Origin: Anaerosolibacter sp.
GTDB lineage: Bacteria > Bacillota > Clostridia > Peptostreptococcales > Thermotaleaceae
Assembly (NCBI RefSeq): GCF_029240175.1
Contig: NZ_JARBTM010000019.1
Coordinates: forward strand, 1 to 52,306
DNA: 52,306 bases
Reading direction: 5' to 3'
The notes under the pieces are model-generated. The model did not search any database and had not been told where the DNA came from. It saw only the letters and a list, made by a program, of their open reading frames with translations. Of the stretch, positions 41,115-49,342 are shown one piece after another (within the stretch, counting starts at the first letter, position 1; each line of letters opens with the position of its first letter). The translations under genes and the position numbers were made by a program.

Positions 41115-41597
41115 TTGAGCAAGCAATTTCTGGATTTAGAGAAAGATATTCATGAACTCAAACTCAGACAGATGGGTGCTGAGGTTGAGGATATCAGGGG
41201 AATTATGCACTATGTATGCTTTAAACTTGATGGTACATCCGTAAAATATGTTTATCACATCAATAAAAAAGGAAAATATTTTCTACAGAGACGTTCCCCA
41301 TACCCATTAAATGTGGGTACATACGAATCCAAAGAAGATATAATAAATATCATTCAACATGATCTGGCACAAATGAAGAATGCAAAAAAAAGCAAAAAGT
41401 TTGACAAATTTATTGAGATTAATCAATCCTTAAGCATCACTATGAGAAACTTTGAAGACTTATTTTTATATTACAATGTTTCCCGTACACAAACAGAGAA
41501 ACTCGAAGAAGCTTTACAGCAATTTAAAAGTTTAATCCTTGAGACGCGAGATATGAGTGAAAGAGTATATTTTGAAAAGGACCCAGATACCCTATAA
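41115..41597 (+). CDS. Hypothetical protein (160 aa)
   Basis: A soluble protein. The N-terminal part is a helix (LDLEKDIHELKLRQMGAEVE), then a beta-rich stretch (HYVCFKLDGTSVKYVYHINK, YFLQRRSPYPLNVGTYESKE), then helices to the end (NFEDLFLYYN, EKLEEALQQFKSLIL). No family recognised. The start is either TTG 41115 (AAAGGGG about ten bases before) or an ATG further upstream at 41085 without a site; I prefer TTG. It faces the tRNA and MBL genes and stands alone. Confidence 0.55.
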   Translation: MSKQFLDLEKDIHELKLRQMGAEVEDIRGIMHYVCFKLDGTSVKYVYHINKKGKYFLQRRSPYPLNVGTYESKEDIINIIQHDLAQMKNAKKSKKFDKFIEINQSLSITMRNFEDLFLYYNVSRTQTEKLEEALQQFKSLILETRDMSERVYFEKDPDTL

Positions 41598-41611
41598 TGG
41601 GTTCTTTTTTT
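41580..41611 (+). terminator. Weak terminator
   Basis: ACCCA .. TGGGT followed by TTCTTTTTTTT; overlaps the stop codon of the 160-aa gene. Confidence 0.6.
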
Positions 41612-41814
41612 TATAAAAACTTTGTTATTTTTTCGAATATTGATGAAAATAATAGTATAGCTTGCTATTATCCACCTATTCTCCAATAATCATTTTTAAA
41701 GCCATTAATCATATGAATATTATTCTATACAAAGTTTTTATATTTCGTCAAAAAGATGTAAAATGAATACATTGTTCTATTTATCTTTGTTAGATAAATG
41801 AGGGAGGGATATGT

Positions 41815-43095
41815 TTGCCAGGTTCTTTACACTTCATTGCTGCAATCATCATTTTTATTTCTATTTATGCCATCATCATCTCAGAAAAAATAAATCGTAC
41901 CACGATCGCTTTTTTTGGTGCAGTATTAATGATTTTGCTCAAAATCATTGGTCTAGATCAAGCGTTCGAGACCATTGATTTCCATACCATTGGTCTACTC
42001 ATAGGTATGATGATCATGGTAAATATATTGAAAAGAACAGGCGCTTTTCAATATATTGCCATTAAATCTGCTAAACTTACGAAGGGGGATCCTTGGTATA
42101 TCTTGGTCATGTTAAGTACCATAACAGCCATATCCTCAGCCCTCTTGGATAACGTAACCACCGTTTTATTGATTGCTCCTGTTACCTTGGTGATTACAGA
42201 AGCCTTAGAAATAAACCCAATACCTTTTATGGTAGCCGAAATTCTTTCAGCCAACATTGGCGGTACAGCCACTTTAATTGGTGATCCTCCCAATATTATG
42301 ATCGGAAGTGAAACAGGCTTAGGTTTTATGGATTTTCTTATAAACTTAGCCCCGGCAGCCTTTGTAATCTATCTAGTAACTCTCTTTATATTGAAATTCA
42401 TCTATAAGTCTCAACTTAAGGTTCAGGAGGAACTCAAGGCTAAAATCATGCAGTTCAATGAAAATCTAGCCATTACGGATAAAGTTTTGTTGAAAAAATC
42501 TCTGATTGTCTTAGCCTTCACCATTTTAGGTTTCGGACTTCACCAATTTGTTGGCCTTGAAACTGCCACGGTTGCCCTTACGGGTGCTTCAGTATTGCTG
42601 TTAATCAGCAAAACAGATCCAGAAGAAATTTTCCATGAGATTGAATGGCTTACAATTTTCTTCTTTATCTTTTTATTTGTTTTGGTGGGGACCTTGGAGG
42701 AAGTTGGCGCTATCGAAATGATTGCAAAAGGTGTAGTTGATATTACCCAAGGCAATCTATTAATGACGGCTTTGCTTGTTCTATGGATTTCTGGAATTGC
42801 CTCTGCATTCTTAGACAATATACCTTTTGTAGCTACCATGATTCCATTGATTCAAAGTATCGGTGCGCTTACTTCTATTAATATTACACCATTATGGTGG
42901 GCTTTAGCCCTTGGAGCGTGTTTGGGAGGAAATGGTACATTGGTTGGTGCATCCGCCAACGTGGTCGTCGCAGGTATTCTAGAAAAACATAAACACCGAA
43001 TTTCTTTCGTTGAGTATATGAAAATCGGTTTTCCACTGATGATTGTATCCATTATCATTTCTACAGTATATTTATATGTCTTTTATTTGATGTAA
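41815..43095 (+). CDS. ArsB/NhaD-superfamily permease
   Basis: A 426-residue polytopic protein (about eleven spans) of the ion-transporter superfamily containing ArsB, NhaD and the P protein. Signatures: SALLDNVTTVLLIAPVTLVI, GGTATLIGDPPNIMIGSE, ASAFLDNIPFVATMIPL, GACLGGNGTLVGASANVVVA, i.e. the two LDN/GG-x-x-T repeats. It moves an anion or exchanges Na+ for H+, and in this branch the substrate is uncertain; in an alkaliphile-like host Na+/H+ exchange is plausible. TTG start with GGAGGGATATGT; the overlapping ATG is in another frame. A good terminator follows. Confidence 0.85.
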   Translation: MPGSLHFIAAIIIFISIYAIIISEKINRTTIAFFGAVLMILLKIIGLDQAFETIDFHTIGLLIGMMIMVNILKRTGAFQYIAIKSAKLTKGDPWYILVMLSTITAISSALLDNVTTVLLIAPVTLVITEALEINPIPFMVAEILSANIGGTATLIGDPPNIMIGSETGLGFMDFLINLAPAAFVIYLVTLFILKFIYKSQLKVQEELKAKIMQFNENLAITDKVLLKKSLIVLAFTILGFGLHQFVGLETATVALTGASVLLLISKTDPEEIFHEIEWLTIFFFIFLFVLVGTLEEVGAIEMIAKGVVDITQGNLLMTALLVLWISGIASAFLDNIPFVATMIPLIQSIGALTSINITPLWWALALGACLGGNGTLVGASANVVVAGILEKHKHRISFVEYMKIGFPLMIVSIIISTVYLYVFYLM

Positions 43096-43108
43096 TCTGA
43101 GAATGATT

Positions 43109-43139
43109 AAGGCCTGAGGGTATATCCCTCAGGCCTTTC
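43109..43139 (+). terminator. Terminator of the permease gene
   Basis: AAGGCCTGAGGG / CCCTCAGGCCTT with a short loop and TTTC after. Confidence 0.85.
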
Positions 43140-43143
43140 AAAA

Positions 43144-43395
43144 TTACGATAAGCTGTTATAGCCCATGCTTTGGTTGCCGCTATTCTGTACTTTTTGTTT
43201 TACTTTTTGCACTTCCTGCTGTCCTATGGCTGTTGAATTCATTAAACCTGCTGCTCCGCCAACTGTAACATTGGATGTCATTCCCTGTACCATCATGTTC
43301 GAGTTATTCATTTTCTGCTTTACTTTCTGAATCTCGCCTTGATTTACAGCACTGGAATTGTTCAAGCTAGGTCTGTTTCCCATAAGATCGCTCAT
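43144..43395 (-). CDS. Asn/Gln-rich repeat protein, possibly gamma-SASP-like
   Basis: An 83-residue low-complexity hydrophilic protein with an internal duplication: SSAVNQGEIQKVKQKMNNSN and NSTAIGQQEVQKVKQKVQNS. It is rich in Asn, Gln, Ser, Lys, with no Cys or Trp. The layout of two similar units with Asn/Gln/Lys resembles gamma-type SASPs (NAQQVRKQNQQSAAGQ repeats) of Bacillus, but sequence identity is low and clostridia are generally thought to lack them, so this is only a hypothesis. Start ATG 43395 after GGAGGTATGCCAAAT; the earlier ATG at 43404 is too near the site. Confidence 0.55.
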   Translation of the reverse strand: MSDLMGNRPSLNNSSAVNQGEIQKVKQKMNNSNMMVQGMTSNVTVGGAAGLMNSTAIGQQEVQKVKQKVQNSGNQSMGYNSLS

Positions 43396-43619
43396 ATTTG
43401 GCATACCTCCACAAGTAATTTTGGCAAGCTCATTGGCTTACAAAGTTATTTTGTGCAAAAACTATCTTTGCATACTATGAAGATAAATCATTCTCTGGTA
43501 CAAATTTGAACAGCGATACAATATTATCCTTTTGTATCAAATCGTTGAGTTCATACGTATTTTTCTAAATAACCTTGGAATAATAATAAGTGAATTCAAT
43601 TAAAAAAGGAGATGAAATC

Positions 43620-43820
43620 ATGGATAGATTAGCACTTTTATTGGTAGTGATAGGTGCGCTAAACTGGGGACTTATTGGTTTATTTCAATTCGATTTAGTA
43701 GCATCACTCCTCGGCGGACAAGGGTCTATACTTAGCAGAATTGTATATTCACTGGTTGGTCTTGCAGGCGCCTACTCTATTAGCTTTTTATTTAGAGAAA
43801 GAGAACGTACTAGACAATAA
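43620..43820 (+). CDS. DUF378 family membrane protein
   Basis: A 66-residue protein with two spans of the DUF378 type: MDRLALLLVVIGALNWGLIG, LFQFDLVASLLGGQ, IVYSLVGLAGAYSISFLF. The ALNWGLIG segment is the family mark. Function unknown. ATG 43620 after AAAAGGAGATGAAATC. A terminator shared with the encapsulin gene follows. Confidence 0.88.
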   Translation: MDRLALLLVVIGALNWGLIGLFQFDLVASLLGGQGSILSRIVYSLVGLAGAYSISFLFRERERTRQ

Positions 43821-43849
43821 AAATAGAGGGTAGTTACCCTCTATTTTTA
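43814..43849. terminator. Bidirectional terminator
   Basis: AATAAAAATAGAGGGTA / TACCCTCTATTTTTATT with a two-base loop. Between DUF378 and encapsulin. Confidence 0.85.
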
Positions 43850-44686
43850 TTATTCTATCGTTACGATAGCCTCTGATCTCTTGATTCTTAATAGCAATGT
43901 TTCAAACACCCTTAAACGGTGATTCATCTGTTCTGGTCCTAAGTATGCTGTAACAAGATCTTGGCCGATAACTAAATCCATATTTTCTGCACCCCTAGCT
44001 AGAAGTACAGCTTTATTTTCACCTAAAACAGGTGTTTTATAAATCTTTCCTCCAACTAACTCTTTTACCCGATCTAATTCTAAAATGCCAGTTCCTTGTT
44101 GTAATCGCTGCATCTGCACATATAGATCGGGGCTTACAACCAACACATAAGGTCCATAAAAGCCTTTTCTGACCAGCTTCTCTATTCCTTCTGCCACATC
44201 CCTGAAGGCATTTTCACCCTCACGCCAGTCTCCTTTGCTGAGTGTCTGTCGACCCTCCACATTGGTCAAGCCTGGATACTCGTAAGCTGGGTTTCCGTTG
44301 AAAATAATATTATCCTCTTTCTGACAACAAGCGGTAGCTGCAATGGCAAAAGGAGATAATTCTATAGGAAGTCCTGTTTGTTTGCTTCTCTCAACATCTC
44401 TCCAAGCAATAGACAGGTCTTTATATAACATAGGAATTGCAACATACTTCCTATTGCTGATTTTGATTGGTGCATCCTCTTCTTCTCCGTTAAAATCCAC
44501 TTTTGTATCCATATCTACGTCCAATGCATCCACATGAATACTATCTATCCCTGCGCCTAGAGGACCGAATATTGGTATAAATCTTCTTCCAATCAATTGT
44601 TGGGTAGCTACATTTACTACCACACCATCCACGCGCTCCCATAATTCTCCACTGAATGGTGCATCATCTCTAAATAAATGATCCAT
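43850..44686 (-). CDS. Family 1 encapsulin shell protein
   Basis: A 278-residue HK97-fold nanocompartment shell protein (linocin_M18-like). Characteristic segments: HLFRDDAPFSGELWERVDGV (N-terminal, cargo-binding region), GRRFIPIFGPLGAGIDSI, ISNRKYVAIPMLYKDLSIAW, GPYVLVVSPDLYVQMQRLQQ, GAENMDLVIGQDLVTAYLGP, FETLLLRI. Many copies assemble into an icosahedral shell in the cytoplasm. The gene lies directly after the ferritin-like cargo gene on the same strand (11 bp apart). Start ATG 44686 (MDHLF..), six bases after AGGAGGG; a preceding ATG sits directly on the site. Together they form an iron-storing or oxidative-defence compartment. Confidence 0.95.
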   Translation of the reverse strand: MDHLFRDDAPFSGELWERVDGVVVNVATQQLIGRRFIPIFGPLGAGIDSIHVDALDVDMDTKVDFNGEEEDAPIKISNRKYVAIPMLYKDLSIAWRDVERSKQTGLPIELSPFAIAATACCQKEDNIIFNGNPAYEYPGLTNVEGRQTLSKGDWREGENAFRDVAEGIEKLVRKGFYGPYVLVVSPDLYVQMQRLQQGTGILELDRVKELVGGKIYKTPVLGENKAVLLARGAENMDLVIGQDLVTAYLGPEQMNHRLRVFETLLLRIKRSEAIVTIE

Positions 44687-44697
44687 TTCCATCCCTC

Positions 44698-45063
44698 CTA
44701 TTCTTCCAATAAGCTTCCAACGGTTTTCGCTGGAACAGCCTTAACATCCAGGGTTTTTTCTTGAATGCCTAAATCCTCAAGCATTTCTCTTACCTCTTCT
44801 TCTCCCTCTGCAAACAATTCACCTTCACGAGGATCTAGGACTCTTAAAAGCGCCATGAGTTCACCCACATGGGCTTTTTCTTCGTCTCGAATATCTGCAA
44901 GCACTTTCTTAGCAATAGGGTTATCTGTCGCTTGAACATGTGCATCATAAACATAGATAGCTTCCAACTCTCCAGCAATATCTAGCCTTATTGCTTGAAC
45001 TAATTCTTCATTGCTTATTTTTCTGTTCACATTCCCTGCAAAGGGATTTGCAAAGCTTGGCAT
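44698..45063 (-). CDS. Encapsulated ferritin-like protein (cargo)
   Basis: A 121-residue ferritin-like protein with two helices carrying the ferroxidase residues: IRLDIAGELEAIYVYDAHVQ and VLADIRDEEKAHVGELMALL (ExxH). The C-terminus DVKAVPAKTVGSLLEE ends in the encapsulin-targeting peptide (TVGSL core). Such EncFtn proteins oxidise Fe2+ inside the shell as an annular decamer of dimers. Start ATG 45063 after AAGGAGGTTATAC; frames further upstream lack a site. Co-transcribed with the shell gene. Confidence 0.93.
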   Translation of the reverse strand: MPSFANPFAGNVNRKISNEELVQAIRLDIAGELEAIYVYDAHVQATDNPIAKKVLADIRDEEKAHVGELMALLRVLDPREGELFAEGEEEVREMLEDLGIQEKTLDVKAVPAKTVGSLLEE

Positions 45064-45159
45064 ATGTATAACCTCCTTGTAATGTTTTTCCATTAAATTA
45101 TACCCCTTATCATTATATACAATCAACAATTATTTAAATATTCAGTTTTGTGCGTAAAT

Positions 45160-45193
45160 AAATAAGTAGAGGAAGGGGGTCCTCTACTTATTT
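45160..45193 (-). terminator. Terminator of the 94-aa gene
   Basis: AAATAAGTAGAGGA / TCCTCTACTTATTT with a GGGGG-containing loop. T-rich on the minus strand, ends the 94-aa gene. Confidence 0.75.
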
Positions 45194-45195
45194 TA

Positions 45196-45480
45196 TTATC
45201 TGGATAATAATTCTATGAATTTATCTACCTTTTTTCTTTGCTCAGCGTCAAGCAATCCAGACATCTGTCTTAACATATGAAGCTTTTGTATCATATCCTT
45301 CTTCTCTTTTTCTGAAAAACCTTGAATCAGTTTATTCATTTCCTTTTCCACTTGTTCAGGATTCATTCCACCATACTGATTTGCTAGTTTTGCAAACTGC
45401 TTCATTTGGTCGTCTGTCGGCTGAATATTCCCCGCAGCCTGTGCCAGCTTTTTATTCATTTGATTTAAATTTTTTCTCAT
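45196..45480 (-). CDS. Small helical protein (94 aa), unknown
   Basis: Residues: MRKNLNQMNKKLAQAAGNIQ then DQMKQFAKLANQYGGMNPEQ, KEMNKLIQGFSEKEKKDMIQ, QKLHMLRQMSGLLDAEQRKK. All helical and charged, with no transmembrane span. No family recognised. ATG 45480 after GAAGGAGGGTGTCCAAGTA. A longer frame upstream lacks a site. Monocistronic. Confidence 0.6.
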   Translation of the reverse strand: MRKNLNQMNKKLAQAAGNIQPTDDQMKQFAKLANQYGGMNPEQVEKEMNKLIQGFSEKEKKDMIQKLHMLRQMSGLLDAEQRKKVDKFIELLSR

Positions 45481-45665
45481 TACTTGGACACCCTCCTTCC
45501 CATTTATGGTCAATGCTAAAAAACATACTATAATATGCATCATATGCAGCTCCTTATAAAAAGGAACCCATTGAATATAAAGGCTCTGCAAAACACCTGT
45601 CCTTTTACACTACTATAATATGAAGTAAGCTCAAAATGGTTACTGGTTGTCTTTTTTTAGAAAAG

Positions 45666-45693
45666 AAAAAATACAACCCCTCAAGGCTGTATT
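45666..45693 (-). terminator. Terminator of the second MFS gene
   Basis: AATACA-GCC / GG-TTGTATT on the minus strand followed by TTTTTTCTTTT. Confidence 0.75.
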
Positions 45694-45710
45694 CCGATAC
45701 CCGTAAATCT

Positions 45711-46871
45711 TTATTCGCTTTGGTGAGATAATTCTCTGTTCAACAAAATCAAGAAAAGCAATACCATTATTAAGAATAAGATAATCATGCTGAAACCCAC
45801 AGCTTCGTTGAATACATCATTTACCCTTCCAATCACCCAATTTGCCATCATATTGATGCCGCTTGAGGCTGTCATTACTACACCCAAAATACTATTTAAA
45901 CCTTTCTTAAAGGATTTTATCAATACCACCATCATCGTTGGATAGACAATCGAAAAGAAAAATCCCCCGATAGAAATAACAATCGTTAAATTCTGATCGC
46001 CGAATACACCAATGATGAGGCAGACCAATGCTAGAGATACGAATAAGAATACACTTCGCATATACCCTAGTTTCTCCGCGATGAAGCCGCCCACCAGCCT
46101 ACCCACAGTAAATATCATAAAGAAAATAGATAGATAAGATGCGCTGCTTAATTCCGTCATGCCCTTTGCATGTTGTAGATATGTGGCGAACCAGTTGGCC
46201 AATCCTACCTCTGAAGCAACATAGAATCCCAATAAAAGTGAGAACAAAATGACTCTTCTATTCTTAAGTATTTCCAGCAAAGAAATTTTTTCTTCCTTCT
46301 CGCTTTCTTCGATCTTTGGAAACTTACATAGAAGAAAATAAATCAAGACCGCACCCACAGGAATAAGTCCATAACGATAAATGTTTTGCCATGTAACACC
46401 TGTATTCAGTAATCCCCCGGCAAATCGCGGTCCTATGGTAGCACCGATTCCATAAAAGAAATGCATAAGATTCATCATAACACCCTGATTTTTTACAAAA
46501 ATGATAGGGGCCAAGGTACTGGCCCCTATGGTAAGCAGGCCTATGCCATATCCAAGTACAAACATAGCCAATACAAACAAATAATACACGCCAGCCGTTG
46601 ATATACCGAATATTGCTGCCAGTACAAAAGCAAATCCTATAAGTATTACCTTCTTCTGCCCAACTCGGTCTGTCATCATTCCGCCAGTGAAAGTTGCCAT
46701 GATATATCCAAAGGTTGATACCAATATCATGGTAGCTATGCTGGTATAGCTTACCATGAATGCTTCTTTAATAGAAGGTATCAATACCCCTCTTATATTA
46801 TCTATACACCCCTGTACCAACATCAATCCAAAGGTTAGTACAATTAGCATTTTTCGTGTTCTACTCTCCAT
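45711..46871 (-). CDS. MFS transporter, FucP/nitrate-porter style
   Basis: A 386-residue transporter with twelve spans and the loop motif GGMMTDRVGQKKVILIG between spans 2 and 3, and SIFFMIFTVGRLVGGFIAEK in the middle. The pattern recalls the FucP-like sugar-porter branch. Substrate unknown. ATG with GGGGGGATCACA. Monocistronic, with terminators on both sides. Confidence 0.8.
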   Translation of the reverse strand: MESRTRKMLIVLTFGLMLVQGCIDNIRGVLIPSIKEAFMVSYTSIATMILVSTFGYIMATFTGGMMTDRVGQKKVILIGFAFVLAAIFGISTAGVYYLFVLAMFVLGYGIGLLTIGASTLAPIIFVKNQGVMMNLMHFFYGIGATIGPRFAGGLLNTGVTWQNIYRYGLIPVGAVLIYFLLCKFPKIEESEKEEKISLLEILKNRRVILFSLLLGFYVASEVGLANWFATYLQHAKGMTELSSASYLSIFFMIFTVGRLVGGFIAEKLGYMRSVFLFVSLALVCLIIGVFGDQNLTIVISIGGFFFSIVYPTMMVVLIKSFKKGLNSILGVVMTASSGINMMANWVIGRVNDVFNEAVGFSMIILFLIMVLLFLILLNRELSHQSE

Positions 46872-46949
46872 TGTGATCCCCCCGTTGCTATAATCCAGTA
46901 TTTAATTATACGCCTCCTCCCAGCTATTGTAAATGTTTTTTAATTAAAC

Positions 46950-46975
46950 AAAAGCTGATCCTTTGATCAGCTTTT
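46950..46975 (-). terminator. Terminator of ypeB
   Basis: AAAAGCTGATC-CTTT-GATCAGCTTTT, including the ypeB stop codon. T-rich on the minus strand. Confidence 0.85.
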
Positions 46976-48320
46976 ATAGCATTAATACGCCTTCATCCTT
47001 GACAATCATTTGAAGAATTTTCTGTTCATCTCCATTGTTGGCATTGATATAGATCAAAAAGGTATCTTGTTTATATTTGGCTCTAAATTCATAACAAAGC
47101 ACTTCACTACCGCCTTCAGTTGGAATCATCGCCAACCTAGGCTCTGACACCTCTGCTGTCATACTGATTTTTTCTCTGGCTTCCTCCACTGTAATCTTAG
47201 GTGGATCAATATTTCTTTGGTAGTTGTTTGACAAGAATCCCTCAGCTTCAAAACCAACAACCTTTCCCACATCCAAAGCAACCTTCACCTTGATCAAATC
47301 TGGGTATATGATGATATCATTCTGCTGATAGGCAAAGTTGATGACCATTTGTCCATCATATTTTATGGAATATGTAGGGATCATTCCTTGATAACCCTGT
47401 TTTTTCAAAAATTTTTGAGCAGTTTGGATACCTTGTTCCTCCGTGAGTTTAGGTTCGCCTATATTACCAGAATCAAGCATCCATACTACTTTACCTCCAG
47501 TCTTTGTCACAGCCATAGAAAGCTCGTGGCTTGCTTCTCCCGACGTCGGTGTTAAACTCACAACGTAGGCGGGCATCATGGTATCATTCAAATCCCCTAA
47601 AACATCTGCCTTATATTTTGTCCCATCATTTACAAAGTCCTCAGCAATTCGTTCAATCTCGTTCTGGCTTATTTGTTTGCCCTGTAATCTTGGTTTCTTG
47701 CGCTTTAAATGCTCTGAGAAGGGTCCATCATAGATCAGCTCTGGATATTCCCTTATTTTCTCCTCCATGTTTACAAAGCTGGTGGTGAGCATATGTTCAT
47801 TTACCTCTTCTAATTCCCTGTTTGCCTTTCTCGCCAACTCGCCTATTTTCGTACCCCCATCGGCAATCTGAGCTTGAAGCTCGATCAGCTGTTGAGACAA
47901 ATGGTTTGAATAGTTGTGCAGCTGTTCGAGGGTATCCATTTCGCTTTGTTCTAAAGGTTTCCCATCAAGATTTTTCCTTGCCAGAGACATACTAAGATCG
48001 CCTACCTGAGTAAGGAATTTTTGTGTTTTACTCACGTTGCCATGATCTATAGGCAGCTGACTTAGCTTTTCTTGCGCATCATAGCTAAGATGGGCGATGT
48101 CAGCAAATAGTATGACATTCTGTTTAGGTGTCCCTGTTATCATAATCTTTGCTAAGGATACCTGGATGTTTTCTACATCCACGATCATATCATAAAACAT
48201 ACGTTGAAATTGATTTTCTAAATAGATATTATGCTCCATATTTTGCTGATACTGCTGATAGCCCCATACACTGGATCCGATCAATGCTGCTGCTAAAGCA
48301 ACGATTATTCCTTTACGCAT
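46974..48320 (-). CDS. ypeB: Germination protein YpeB
   Basis: A 448-residue protein with an N-terminal anchor (RKGIIVALAAALIGSSVWGY) and a helical domain (about 30-200). Three PepSY/FTP-like C-terminal modules follow, with DVGKVVGFEAEGFLSNNYQR and KITVEEAREKISMTAEVSEP. In spore formers YpeB stabilises and localises SleB at the inner spore membrane, so cortex hydrolysis in germination needs both. It is 15 bp behind sleB on the same strand. The length is usual for the family. Confidence 0.94.
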   Translation of the reverse strand: MRKGIIVALAAALIGSSVWGYQQYQQNMEHNIYLENQFQRMFYDMIVDVENIQVSLAKIMITGTPKQNVILFADIAHLSYDAQEKLSQLPIDHGNVSKTQKFLTQVGDLSMSLARKNLDGKPLEQSEMDTLEQLHNYSNHLSQQLIELQAQIADGGTKIGELARKANRELEEVNEHMLTTSFVNMEEKIREYPELIYDGPFSEHLKRKKPRLQGKQISQNEIERIAEDFVNDGTKYKADVLGDLNDTMMPAYVVSLTPTSGEASHELSMAVTKTGGKVVWMLDSGNIGEPKLTEEQGIQTAQKFLKKQGYQGMIPTYSIKYDGQMVINFAYQQNDIIIYPDLIKVKVALDVGKVVGFEAEGFLSNNYQRNIDPPKITVEEAREKISMTAEVSEPRLAMIPTEGGSEVLCYEFRAKYKQDTFLIYINANNGDEQKILQMIVKDEGVLML

Positions 48321-48335
48321 CCCATCACCTCTTTT

Positions 48336-49226
48336 CTATTTATGAGCAAACCAATGTTTTCCAATCTTTACAGTCGGTGTTCTTGTCCAAATCCATTTAC
48401 TGGTGGCCGTAGCTGGATTCCAATAATAAATGGCACCGCCTGTTGGATCCCAACCATTTAATGCATCCCTTGCTGCCTTAAATGATGTATCATTTGGTGA
48501 AAGATAGATTTGTCCATCATCGACAGCTGTAAAAGCAAGGGGTTGATAAACAACACCAGCAATAGAATTGGGGAAGGATGGATGTCGTACACGATTTAGG
48601 ATGACAGCGCCTACTGCTACCTGACCTGTGTAAGGCTCTCCTCTTGCTTCTCCATGAATGGCCATGGCCAATAGTCTCACATCATCATTTCTTGATACCC
48701 CTCTGCTGGTTGGCGCATAGGCAGTAGTAGATCCTCCTGTCGGTAGTCCTAGTGCCTTTTTCGTTTGGGCACCTATAATACCATCTGCGGTCAGCCCATT
48801 TTTACGCTGAAATCTTTTTATGGCATCTCCAGTCTTTGATCCATAGATTCCATCGACAAAACCATCATAGTAACCCCACTGTTTCAGTTTTTGCTGGGCT
48901 GCACGAACGGTTTGGTCAGCCTTCACAGATGTAGCTGCTGCAGAAATTCCCAGGGCGCGTCTGGTAGCAGGACCCACCTTACCATCAGCTGTCAGTCCGT
49001 TTTTTCTCTGAAACTGTACCACAGCACGATAAGTTCCTGCCCCAAAAACCCCATCTACTACCCCTGTATAATAACCCCATTGTTTGAGCTTCGTCTGCAC
49101 TTGTCGCACTTCAGTTCCCCTTGAACCCCAAGAAAGGCTTCCTGCAAAAATTGTTTCAATAAATATCACGCCAAACACCAATGTAATCATTAAAGCAATG
49201 CAAACAATCTTTGCTATTTTTTTCAT
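48336..49226 (-). CDS. sleB: Spore cortex-lytic enzyme SleB
   Basis: A 296-residue exported lytic transglycosylase. A signal segment (residues 1-28) is followed by two peptidoglycan-binding repeats (about 38-93 and 110-165, each with LKQWGYY.G.VDG..G and QRKNGLTADG..G). The Hydrolase_2 catalytic domain (about 180-295) has the Glu in AMAIHGEARGEPYTGQVAVG and the NRVRHPSFPNSIAGVVYQP segment. It breaks spore cortex at muramic-delta-lactam sites during germination. B. subtilis SleB has one binding domain; the second here is a clostridia-type duplication. ATG 49226 after GGAAGGAGGACAGAAG. Confidence 0.94.
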   Translation of the reverse strand: MKKIAKIVCIALMITLVFGVIFIETIFAGSLSWGSRGTEVRQVQTKLKQWGYYTGVVDGVFGAGTYRAVVQFQRKNGLTADGKVGPATRRALGISAAATSVKADQTVRAAQQKLKQWGYYDGFVDGIYGSKTGDAIKRFQRKNGLTADGIIGAQTKKALGLPTGGSTTAYAPTSRGVSRNDDVRLLAMAIHGEARGEPYTGQVAVGAVILNRVRHPSFPNSIAGVVYQPLAFTAVDDGQIYLSPNDTSFKAARDALNGWDPTGGAIYYWNPATATSKWIWTRTPTVKIGKHWFAHK

Positions 49227-49302
49227 CTTCTGTCCTCCTTCCATCAACTTATTTTATTTTTCCTTATTCAACTGTCATTTATTCTTACCTTATTTCAGCA
49301 TA

Positions 49303-49342
49303 AAAAGAGAGCGAGCCATTCTTATATGGCTCACTCTCTTTT
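49303..49342. terminator. Terminator of the flavodiiron gene
   Basis: AAAAGAGAG-C-GAGCCAT / ATGGCTC-A-CTCTCTTTT with a short loop. The flavodiiron gene's stop codon is in the right arm. Confidence 0.85.
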
